The translations under genes and the position numbers were made by a program. The notes under the pieces are model-generated. The model was not told the DNA's origin. It searched no databases and saw nothing but the letters and a program-made list of their open reading frames with translations. From positions 424 through 57,436 of the forward strand of contig JAMQCK010000127.1 in the NCBI GenBank assembly GCA_024196135.1: 57,013 nucleotides of DNA, given 5' to 3'. Below, in pieces: positions 37,935 through 47,793 of this stretch (its first letter is position 1; each line of letters starts with the position of its first letter). The stretch comes from Pleurotus ostreatus/Saccharomyces cerevisiae fusant. Taxonomy: Eukaryota > Opisthokonta.

Positions 37935-39831
37935 TCAGTTGACAACTCCCAGCTTCTCGGAGGGCCGGCTCGTCTTCCGCGGACGAGCTCGCTGAGGCAT
38001 TGAAATAGCCGTCCCCGCCTGCCCCAACGAATCCTCCGCGCGCGGCGACCCTTGGGTTACGCTTGGATCGCCCTCACTCGAGTACTGCGGCGGCATCTCC
38101 ATCACCGGCCGCTCGACGCCGCGGTATACAGCTACAGGCGCTGCGCCCCCGTCCCGGTGCAGGAGGTAGAAGTTGTGCTCCGGGTTGCTGTCGGAGGCGT
38201 GCCGTTCGACGGTTTGTGGCACAGGGTCCGATGGATCGATATCGACCATGGTGGCCTTGGAGCGGCGGCGATGTAGCAAGCCGAGCGCGGCGACGATGGC
38301 GCCGAGGACGGTACCGCCAATTCCGATGCTAGTGATAAGTGTAAGCGTTGCAAGATGGTGAAGTATTATGGACGCACCCAGCTGCAGCACCGGGCGACAC
38401 GGCCGCGGGGACGCTGCTAATGGGTTAGTTGTCGACAACGGAGGGAAGGATCCCATTGCGAGAAGAGAATACTCACCTTCGTAAGCAGAACGAGTCGCCC
38501 TCACCGCTATGCAGAAGGCCTCTCGACCACGAGTTATGGGCCGAGTCTTCGATCTTCGGTAAACAATACTCGTTAGCACGGACGAGGTATGAATGATTTC
38601 ATGATTTACCGAGACCCAGAAAGGCGTCGTCCACCCTAAAGCGATCGTCCAGTCTACCAACAGTCAGGTCTTTTTCCAAGCACGTATGATTTCAGCATAT
38701 GCGTACTGAAGGCACTCATGTCTTCGAGAGTTACATTATACGGTGGATGAAGAGGTGGCGCGATCTATCAATCGGTCATGAGAAAATGATATTCGACGAA
38801 CAACAGGGCTCACTGTCAGAGTGTACGGGCCAGTGCCGTTCTTCGGTACGAACTGGATGTCTGTGCACTGATTCGGGCGGTTAGCTGGCTGTTTGCGACG
38901 AGGCGTTAGGAATTTACCTGCGCTGGCCACCCAGTAAACGATAGTTCTCCGCCCAGCGAATCGAAGGCTTCGACATCCAGCTGCTTCGGCGAGTTGAGCG
39001 TCGAGTTCGAGCACGTGCTCGGAAAGGCCGTCGTGTTGGACACGACGCTCATGACTGCCTGACAGCCACCGGTGTTGCCGTTCAAGTCGAACTAAGTGTT
39101 TTCGTGAGTTTGTTGCCGTCTATATCCAGGACTGAAGCGCACCATGCATACTTGGAACTGGTTGTTATCATTAATTTTCGAGGCGACAAGCGCGAGAAGC
39201 AGTTACATGCCTGAGTGTTTGGCGGAAATGGGACCTCCCAATCGAAGGTCAGTCCACTTCCGGCATCAATAACGAAGGGAAATGTATGGATCCTGAAGCG
39301 CGTAACCACCTCAGTTCCATGGGAAAATGGAGGGAAAGAAGCGTCCAACGCACGAAGTATAGATTAAGAAGGAGTAAGGCGCAACTCCGGATGGCCTGAA
39401 TAGAAGTCAGCAACAGAGTCGACACCGCGTTGAGAATAAGGCACGCTTACCCCGTTGCCACAGATCCACGGGACCACTTGACGTGCATCGTTTCGCACTG
39501 CTCTGCACATCAAGATTCGGTCAGTGACGCCCACCAGACGCTTGAAGAAGGTGTACACACCATACACCGGGATGGGCTTGATGTTGTTGTCCGCGTCGAG
39601 GAAGTCGAACGTCCAGGACTAGGTGCCACATTCACCGGGAGTGGACCAGATGTAGAATGCCGTTGGTGCATTTGGGCGATTAGTAGGGTGGGACGCAAAT
39701 GGACGTTGGTCAGCTCGATCCCTCCATCTGCTGAGTGGACTAGCACTCACCAGTGGTAGGTGGTCAGTGACCACAGCTCGCACGCCCGCGCACAGCGCAG
39801 CCCAAAGCAGCACGACAGCCAGCGCGTACAT
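37935..39831 (-). CDS. Secreted-ectodomain single-TM protein, paralogue 1
   Basis: Not a named family. Twelve exons: 39831-39751, 39618-39561, 39502-39451, 39395-39354, 39292-39211, 39091-38918, 38867-38814, 38764-38707, 38653-38610, 38553-38477, 38416-38378 and 38328-37935, giving 384 residues. A signal peptide (MYALAVVLLWAALCAGVRA) is followed by an ectodomain with SWTFDFLDADNNI, EQCETMHVKWSRGS, APYSFLIYTS, GGCQAVMSVVSNTTAF and PKNGTGPYTL, five cysteines shared by all three paralogues, several N-glycosylation sequons, and one TM helix (GIGIGGTVLGAIVAALGLL). The cytoplasmic tail carries FYLLHRDGGAAPVAVYRG and EMPPQYSS. The intron after exon 5 has a GC donor (CAG|GCATGT). The type I receptor-like topology is inferred. 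Confidence 0.85.
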
Positions 39832-40932
39832 CGGAAAAAATGAAGGGAAAGAGAATGAAGGTGAACGAAGAGAAGGAGTCCGAGCTGCCCGAAGCAGTCG
39901 TCGAGGGAAGAACACGGCTCGTCAAGGAAGGAGCCGGTACATATACCTCACGCGCTTCGTTCATCCTTTCATCGATCCCAAACGCGTAATCCCGCGTGTC
40001 CATCAGCCTTCCCGGAGCAACACCTTGACACTGGTCAGCGCCATGTCTTCCTGCCCCGTCCTGCCCGCTAGCTCGGCTCAGAAGAAGACATGCCTTCACC
40101 ATAGCAGCCAAGGCGTTCATTTTCTCGGAGTTCCCGCGCGATGTTGATGCAGAAACATGGCACCAGGGTCAGGCGCTAATGTGAGCGGCCATAAGGAGGG
40201 GACGGTCGTCATGTTGCTATCATTCAGCTACTCTCTCGAAGATGAATCAAGTGTCGCCATTGGTCCTGAGTGCCTCGTGAGAGCTTCTGAATGAGCTGCT
40301 TGTGTTATATCTGAGGTAAGCAGCGAGCGGGCGCTTGTGTGGTCTTGATGCCCCTGGCGTTCGCATGGCCTGCGTATTTGATCGTCGTCCAGTCAGAATA
40401 TTGCGTAAAAGGATAGAGATCCTCTTGAATGCGATACCAATTGCTGCGAGCCGCTAGATGATAGTCGAGGACAAGGATGGCATCCCTGGCCACGCGGTTG
40501 ATGTGATTGTACGGCAATTGCCGAAGGCACGTGGATGCCTTGTCGATCTTTATGGCCATCTGCCGTTGTGTTACGCTCTGCCACAATCATCGCGTTCAAT
40601 ATTCTGACAGTGCAGTAACAGAATTTGTTTGTCTTTCTGATTAGTCAGGCGTAACCTCCTATGCTGGAGGAGCCTCGTTCGAGCTCCTCCTGGTTCATTC
40701 AACCAACAATTGAATCAGTAGACCATTATATCGGGTTGACAGAGGACAATACTACTCAGTATACATTAAGTTAGATGCATCACATTGACAAGAGATTCAC
40801 AGAGCAATAGTATAGCGACCAAGTAGATGACGAAACCGTAGCTTTAGATCAGCGCAACCCAGCGATCAGAGCAAACAATCGTTTGTCGTGAACCCACACC
40901 AGCAGAAACATGACCACAGGATCCTCGATTCC
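39832..40932. other. Intergenic, promoter of paralogue 1; contains a hairpin and a minor ORF
   Basis: A minus-strand frame of 93 codons (40586-40305) reads plausibly (YNHINRVARDAILVLDYHLA) but has no start context or partner exon I can defend. A strong stem-loop lies at 40666-40690. Confidence 0.4.
40666..40690. repeat. Strong hairpin-forming inverted repeat
   Basis: GGAGGAGC (40666-40673) pairs with GCTCCTCC (40683-40690), and the inner TCG/CGA extends the stem past a one-base bulge. It contains GTTCGAG but no tRNA fold can be drawn. Confidence 0.75.
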
Positions 40933-43127
40933 TCATCTCGGCCCAGTTGGCTTCCTCACACCAACTGGCCGTCTCTGATCCACCAACATGCGTGGGCTGA
41001 AGCTCCCATGCTTTCCCACCTCATGCCTCCTCGTATCCTCATCGAACCCCTCGCTCTCCTCCGACCGACCAGAGCTCCTTAGATCCGTCCTACTGGCCGT
41101 CCGGCTTGAGCTTCGTGGGTCTGTCCTGCTGGAGCTCCGCAGGTCTGCCAGACTGCGATGTCGGTAGTCTCGCTCCCCCTCAGTATCCCTATCTCCCGCA
41201 TACAGCGGCGGTAGCTCGACGACCTGTGTATCGTCCCCGTGGAACACGGTCACAGGCGCCGCGCCACCGTCGTGGTGCAGCACATACACGTTGTGGCCGC
41301 TCTGGAGGCCGCCGTCTGAGCCGGTGCTGTCCGGCGGGTGGTGGCGAGAGGTAGTAGATGTAGTCGTCTGAGGGTATGCGGATGTGGTTCCCGAGTACGC
41401 GAGCACGGTGCTCCCGCCTGCCTGAGTCATGCCGCCCGAGGGGGAGGTGACCCCGTGCGTGGGCGAGGACATCCCGTTGGCCGAGCCCACCCCCGTCATA
41501 CCCGTAGGCGAATACGGATCCACATGCGACTGCCGCTGCTCGAAGTAGCCTGCGCTGAGTCCAGGTGTTGGGTAACCGCCGAGGTACGAAGGGTCGTGCG
41601 CGGCGAAGGGCTCGTTGGAGGAGGACAACGAGGTTCTCTTCGATCGGCGGCGCTTGAGGAAGAACCAGGTGGCGAGGGCGTCAGCAACGAGACCGAGGAC
41701 GAGTCCTCCGATGCCAGCTCTGCGTGAGGAGTGGTCAATATGAGGGACCGTCTGAGGCGAAGGAGGTGGTTGAGGAGTGTGGACTCACCCTGCGGCGGCG
41801 CCTGGGGAAACCTTTGTGACTGTTCTGGATCGCAGAAGTGAGGAGTCGTCTACCTATGCGAATGTGGGATTGTACTCACGGTCCACCGAGGCACGACGCC
41901 TTTCCATCCCCGCTGTGCAGCATACCGATGGACCACAGGTTATAATCTGCGTCGACAGTCTGCAAGGCCTGCATCAGCGCGAGACTCGGACTGAGCGGAC
42001 TGATACACCCACGGAAACGAAGAACGGCGTTGCCCAAGTAAGCGCAACTGTCCAATCTGCGAACGTTATCAGCTTGCTCCCATCTGGCCGTACGACGTCG
42101 AACTCACTGAAAGTACTCATATCCTGCAACGTCGTATTGTACGGCGGATGCGACGCGGGCGCGATCTGCAGCGTATACGGCGGCGTCCCGTTCTTCGGCG
42201 TAAACTGCAAATCCGAGCACTGCTCCGGCCACGCCGTCCACGATAGCGGGCCCTGGTTATCGCCCGCCTCCACATCGAGCGGCCCCTCCGGCCAACTCAG
42301 CGTCTCGTTCGTGCACGTGCGGCTGAAAGTGGTCGTGTTGGGCACGATGCTGACGACGGACTGGCAGCCACCGGTGTATCCGTTGGCGTCGAACATGCAG
42401 ATTTGCATCTGAAGAGGGGGTGAGATTGGGTGAGGAGAATGAGATTGGGCGGAGATGGATGAGACAGAGACGGATGGCGGCGGACAAGTAGGGTTGTGGC
42501 GGTAAAGACTGACCTGCGTTCCTGGAGGAAATGGGATCTCAAAGTCGTAGGAGAGGCTGTTGCCAACATTGAGGAAGAATGGGAATTGATATATCCTAGA
42601 GGACGAGCGGTGTCAGCCTGTATGTACAATGATTCGGCAGGGGTTGGGGAAGATGGGTAGTAGGGAAGGGCGGGACGTACGAGGTGTATATCAGGAATGA
42701 GTACGGCGCTGTGGCGCTGGGCCTGCGAAGAGACGTGAACAAGGTACGGGGTGGGTACGCAGTGTGGCGGACGTACCCCGTAGCACTGCTCCGACCCCAC
42801 TTGACATGCATGGACTGGCATTGTTCTGCGGTATAAGAGTGGTCAGTACTCGCTGAGTCAGCATGGGGTACAACGCGGCGCACCATAAACGGGGAACGTC
42901 GTGATATTCTCACTGTCGTCGTAAAAGTCGAATCGCCAGGACTGTCCGATAAAGCAGCACGTGTGGGGTAAAAGTTGGGCAATGCGGGGGAGGGGACGGC
43001 TCGTCAGCACGCATACCACGAACAACGAACATAGCGAACACACCTGCTGCATCGCCTGCAGCACCTCCGCCTGCACTTTGGCCCACAGTGGTCCCCATAG
43101 CAGCAACAACGCCGTCGACGCGCGCAT
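40933..43127 (-). CDS. Secreted-ectodomain single-TM protein, paralogue 2
   Basis: Ten exons: 43127-43044, 42941-42884, 42825-42777, 42722-42681, 42595-42514, 42408-42108, 42056-42013, 41959-41880, 41824-41789 and 41719-40933, giving 520 residues. A signal peptide (ALLLLWGPLWAKVQA) precedes an ectodomain with SWRFDFYDDSENI, EQCQSMHVKWGRSS, APYSFLIYTS, GGCQSVVSIVPNTTTF and PKNGTPPYTL. The TM is AGIGGLVLGLVADALATWFF with a KRRRSKR stop-transfer. The long Ser/Thr/Gly-rich tail contains VYVLHHDGGAAPVTVFHGDD and VVELPPLY, then an RSSSRTD/RTDLRSSGR tandem repeat. Exon 6 (301 nt) corresponds to three exons in the other two paralogues, so two introns were lost here or gained there. Function unknown. 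Confidence 0.86.
41045..41150. repeat. Imperfect tandem coding repeat (Arg-Ser-Ser-Arg-Thr-Asp)
   Basis: Repeated GGA(G/A)CT(C/G)C(G/T)-type words on the plus strand encode, on the minus strand, LRSSSRTDPRSSSRTASRTD. The repeat lies in the cytoplasmic tail of paralogue 2. Confidence 0.65.
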
Positions 43128-44800
43128 CGTGATCGGGCGGCGGGGAGATCGTGATCGAGCCGCCTCGTTGTTGATCGAGGGAATAGGCGCCTAGGGCGAC
43201 GACGAGAGGCTTGCCGCGTGAACCTGAGCTGACGAGGACTCCGACGAGCAAGAAGGCGGCGTGAGCGAGCGACGTGCTCGCTAGCAGGCCACAAGGTCGC
43301 CCGTAACGCGCTCGCTGTACGGATGAAACGGCGGTCGCTTCTCGACGCCGCGGACGGCGGAGACCGACGGGGAGAAGGCGCGCACGAGGCGGGACGATGC
43401 AGAGGCTCACGAAGAAGTCCTGCAGCAATAGAATTCGGCTCGCTATATAGTCGACATCGGCACGGGACGCGATAGTTTAGTCGGACGCGGGATGATGGTG
43501 GTAGGCTGTGATGAGGGCTGCAGATGAAGCGCCTCAACGGGTTTGAACGATTGCCTCGACGGAATGAGTTCCCTCGACGGGATGATACCCCCACAATCAA
43601 CGCCTTCAGAGCGCCCTTCCGGCTCGGGAACACGTCTAGCACCGCCTTGTCTCCCACCCTCGGGTCTGACGAGTGCAGCTCGCCGCCCATGGACATTGGA
43701 CAGTGGGCATGATTAGGCTGGTATACAAGACTAGTAGGCGTCACTGGCACTGATATCCTTGAACGCGGGAGATGCGCTTCGGGATCCCGTCCTGGAGCTG
43801 CCATGAGAAGTGAAGGGGGAAGTACAAAATAGGCTCTCAGGAAGGTTTGCAATCACTGCACTGGGCGCCCATCTCTCCCCTTGCCCATCTCCCCTCGCTA
43901 TCTCTTCCCAACCGCTTCCACCTCTCGACTCACAGGAACCCGTACCTCCATCTCTGCTATCCATCTCCTAACAAGGTCGGACGAGGGCGTCGGTGCACTA
44001 GCATCGACGGTCGGGGTCAGATGAAGCTGCCTTTGGCGGAGCGACGCCCTCGGCCGTCAGTCTTAGCATGTTCAGCAAGTCCACGATTGACGTATCCAAG
44101 CATAGGCCACGCCTATGATCTGAAGATGTAGATCAGTCCAGCACACATGCAAATTGAACCCGGCCTCACTTACAAGGTCATCACTCACGAGCACCCAGGC
44201 CGTGCCCTTCAAGAGCGTATTGCTTCATGATTAGCTAACCGCAAGAGTGGTGAAGACAGGATCATGAAGCCGTTATGGTAACGGCTGCTAGAGTGGCCGA
44301 GTTAAGAAGGGGCGACCCGCGATGCGTGGGTCAAGGACTGAGAATGACTGGGGTTGCAGCCTACAGTGACACGGTCAGTAGCCTGGGATGGCTGGATCAA
44401 AAACCCTGTTGTGGCAGATGGCCGCCATTCCTGTTCCGCGCAGATAGGTCGATGGTCGGTGCGACGGTGATAGGAAGAAGATCAGCGCGCGAAGGGAACG
44501 GACGGACAAGGTAAGGGAAGACGACAGCGCTCAGTGGTTAGGTGCACACCATAACGAAAGTAGACAACTTATTCTTGAACGTCGAATCCCGTTGCAAGCG
44601 GCTGCGACTTGAGGTTCAGTGCATCTGTGATGGATAAAAAGCCAAGGAGTCCATGTAGACACTGGTTGGGTTGTTTTGCAGGACATGGAAGGGACGGAAG
44701 TCTTGATGATTTTCGGACGCATGCGCTCGGCCAAGGTAGATGAAAACACCATGCATTCTATACACTCGATTCCACCCCACAGTTCACCAGGCGTACCGCT
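43128..44800. other. Intergenic, no firm gene
   Basis: Promoter of paralogue 2 on the left and the 3' flank of the ATP synthase subunit h gene on the right. A 282-codon minus frame (43852-43004) runs through the first exon of paralogue 2 in another frame; it is Arg/Ser/Pro-rich and not convincing. Confidence 0.5.
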
Positions 44801-45362
44801 CTAGTGGTGCTCGTGCTCCTCAACGACCGGGTCGGCCTCAAGCATCTCGAGGAACTCCTCGGCAGCGCTGGCAGCCGCCGGCGCCTCGCCCGCTGCCGGC
44901 GCAGACGCGAGAGTCGGCTCTGCGGCGTCGTAGGCAGAGAGCTCCGCAGCGAGGTCAGTGGGAAGGGCCGGTGCGGCGGGCTTCTGAGGCGCGGACCACG
45001 AGCGGACCTGGCCGACGTGCGCGTCCTTGGCCTACGGAAATAAGTGTCAGTATGTCGATCATGCAGTACGCGAGGCGGTCGCAGGGGTGAGGATGCTGGG
45101 GACGCGATTGGGATTGACACGCACAGCAGGGGCGGGCTTGTACGACTTCAACTCCTTGATGTAGAGCTGCTGAACGATGTCTAGAAGGCGCGTTAGCATG
45201 CGGTCTACTTCCTGAGCTGGTAACACGCACCTGCGCGCGCGGCGGCAGACGTAGTGAACGCGCGGGACGCATTTTGGGCCTGAAAATCATTGGAGTCCAC
45301 TCCCTCCTCCTGTACTGCGCGCACTCACGACCTTGGGCGCCTGCCTGAGCATGAACGACATG
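44801..45362 (-). CDS. ATP14: Mitochondrial F1Fo-ATP synthase subunit h
   Basis: Fungal peripheral-stalk/Fo-associated subunit of ATP synthase (yeast Atp14 family). Exons 45362-45330, 45279-45231, 45180-45125 and 45031-44801 give 122 residues, close to the family size. The N-terminus (MLRQAPKVAQNASRAFTTSA) is a typical mitochondrial presequence, rich in Arg, Ser and Ala without acidic residues. The mature part begins DIVQQLYIKELKSYKPAP, the family hallmark, followed by AKDAHVGQVRSWSAPQKP. The rest is an acidic, Ala/Glu-rich tail ending EEHEHH. Transcribed divergently from the IF1 gene. Confidence 0.92.
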
Positions 45363-45515
45363 GTGGGGATGACGGGCGGGATAAAACGGCGAGTGTGCAC
45401 GTGCAGCGTGATGCAGCCGCCGTGACCGCCCCGGCGTGACGGCCGGCACGCAAACAGCGCACGCCGGAACAGAACAGAGCAGAACACCTTGAACTCTTCT
45501 CTGCACCCGAACACG
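45363..45515. promoter_or_regulatory. Shared promoter of ATP14 and IF1 genes
   Basis: Only 153 nt separate the two divergent start codons, so the genes must share regulatory DNA. It is GC-rich on the right (CCGCCCCGGCGTGACGG) and no TATA box is visible. Confidence 0.7.
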
Positions 45516-45993
45516 ATGCTCGCTGCTACCAGGCTCACCACCGCGCGCCGCGCCGCGCCGCAGCTCACCACCGTCGCCAAGCGCTGGACGTCGAGCACCA
45601 AGGAGGGCTCAGTCGCGCAGTCCAAGGAGTTCTCGTGAGTTCGGCTCTCCGCGTCCCGGTTTTACGCGAAGGCTCATGCATGGCTGTAGGAAGAGGGAGA
45701 AGGCGCAGGAGGGTATGTTGCACGGTGCCCTGGATGTGCTTGATCTTATTCCGGTGCAGACAGCTACGCTCGCAAGCACGAGCAGGAGCTCCTCAAGAAG
45801 ATGCGTGACGAGGTGCGTGGGGTGGAACAGTGATTGAACCTGCCGGCTGACCGAGTGATTGCAGATCGAGAAGAAGCGCAAGGAGTTGGTGAGTGTGCTT
45901 GCTAGCTTCCTGAGTCGTGTATACTAACCCTCTGTGCAGGAAGCCCTTGAGAAGCAGCACGCTGATGAGGTCGCGAAGTCTAACAAGGACTGA
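45516..45993 (+). CDS. INH1: Mitochondrial ATPase inhibitor IF1
   Basis: Small helical protein that blocks ATP hydrolysis by F1-ATPase when the membrane potential collapses. Exons 45516-45634, 45690-45712, 45760-45812, 45865-45888 and 45940-45993 give 90 residues. The presequence MLAATRLTTARRAAPQLTTV is followed by the inhibitory core FSKREKAQEDSYARKHEQE, matching the IF1 pattern (F-x-K-R-E-x-A-x-E-x-x-Y-x-R-x-x-E). A charged helix follows (LLKKMRDEIEKKRKELEAL), ending in KSNKD. Exons of 23 and 24 nt are very short but all joins keep frame. Confidence 0.94.
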
Positions 45994-47793
45994 GCAAAGG
46001 GCGGGAAGGATTGATTCTTTTGTGCGTCCGAGCCACCTACGTCCTCACTCCCTACTCAACGGGTATCCCTTACAGCCTTTCGTACTGTCATGGCTGTCTT
46101 CACGCAAACCAAGGACGGATAAATACTCACCGATCTGTACTGCTACGTCCGTGAATGCCCTTCATCGTCGTCTCCTCCGCATCTTCTGTCTGAGTTGTCA
46201 GCCTACAATCTCTCCGCAATCATGGTACGGCTCGCGACCACTCGGCAATACCGGTAGCCGCATTGCCCCCTACGTCCCTCCCGTTCTTCAGCCTTCCACC
46301 CACTTCCCCCTCGCCGTTCACCAACCCGCTCACCTTACAGCTCGCTACCCCGCGCACGCTCGAATCCAGGCCAAGGTCTCGAGTGTCTCGACCGCGCCAA
46401 TGCGTACATCATGCGCGCCGCGTGATGACCTTTCTATTCAATCCGCGCAGGATCGAAATGAATGTTGGTCGGTGACGTATTTGGCTGCTGGGCATGGGTG
46501 CGTGCAGGTGCGCGTACTTCTCAGTATACGGGACTAGGCGAGGAAGCACCGGATCCTGCTGTGTTCCCTGGTCGAGGGCTTGCTGGACTTGGCGAGGATT
46601 CCGAGTTAGAGGGGTCGGTCAGGTCGATTCTGCAACAGCGGCAGGATTATATTGAGAACCTCCGACAAGGGCGCGAAGAAGGAAGGACGCGTGAGCACAT
46701 ACGCCGCATCGAACGCGCAGGTTTTGACAATGACATGCTTCGAAGGCGAGTCGCACTCTGCGTTACGTGTGTTCGGGCGTCGGTACCTTCGGTACAGTCG
46801 GCTCTCGTCAGATGCTCATGTTGCGCTCTGCAGATAGGTACGCCCGAAGAACACAAACTACGCTAATCGTATGCTTCTCTAGGACCATGGTTTCTGTCTT
46901 ACTCTAGGTAGCAACAATGCTGCATTGCTTCCATATGCCCACGGGGCGTATTAAGCGACGCCTTCTGCACGCTAGCGATGTGCAAGTCTTTGAGGCCGTA
47001 AGCCCACCGCCCTCAACGCCACAATTGCGCCCTCGCTCATCGGTTCTCCGACCGCTAGGCCAGGGGTTCATTGTGATCCAAACACTCAACACGCCTTCAA
47101 TGGGCATCGCATGTGTCCACCACATCGCCTTGAAGGTCCAAGGGCGCGCGTGTCGCCTCGAATACTGGGAGATGCTCCTCGGATTTGAAGACGAGCGCTC
47201 CGGCTGCACGATCGACCTCAACTGCCGATCCACGCTTCGTTCGCTACCGGTCTTCGCGTCGTGCCGCACGGGGTTGCCGTATCGCCGAGCAGGGCACCAA
47301 CAAACGCTCTCGTAAAGCCAATGCACACCCACGATGACCTCCTTCGCGCGGGCCGCACTGCCCATCTCGAAGGTTGCAGAAGTTCTCGCTGTCAAATCCC
47401 TCTCAGACTATACCGACTACCTGCTCGCCTTACGGAGGCAAGCTTGTCGAGACGATGCGTGCGCGTATAGTCAGCATCCTGGATTTGCACCTCTACTCTC
47501 ACTTATACGTTGCTGACCGTCTAGCAGCGCCTTGTACTGCTCTTTCCGACAGTCGACGCCGCAGATCAAGGCGCAGCGGGATGCCGAACCCCTCGAATAC
47601 CTTCGAGACATACACGCCTTGCCTTGACATTCAGTGCGCTCGGGGCGCCGGGCGCCAAACCTTCGGCATGGGCGGGGATATAAATGGGAGGCATCATAGT
47701 CGCCCGCGAACGGCGGTGCAAGCTTCTTCGCCCATCCCACCTCATCAGGTGTCATTCGCTCATCCCTCATCATCGGGTGTTAGCATCGTCGCT
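45994..47793. other. 1.8-kb region without a firm gene
   Basis: The most gene-like piece is a plus frame at 46462-46866, where a helical, charged stretch reads EGSVRSILQQRQDYIENLRQ and continues GREEGRTREHIRRIERAGF. A ne plus-strand frame at 46917-47315 is also open. I could not build a convincing spliced gene from them, and no family was recognised. They could be parts of one unrecognised or decaying gene. The right end is the promoter of paralogue 3. Confidence 0.4.
46462..46866 (+). other. Possible coding segment of an unrecognised gene
   Basis: Open frame with a coiled-coil-like middle (SVRSILQQRQDYIENLRQGR, then EEGRTREHIRRIERAGFDND) whose residue composition looks selected. No upstream exon, start or partner exon could be fixed, and the ends given are only those of the open frame. 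Confidence 0.25.

Noticed and set aside
40666..40690. tRNA T-arm-like GTTCGAG
   Set aside because: No acceptor, D or anticodon stems can be paired around it.
43004..43852. 282-codon minus-strand frame
   Set aside because: Arg/Pro/Ser-rich, overlaps the first exon of membrane paralogue 2 in another frame, and has no splice partner.
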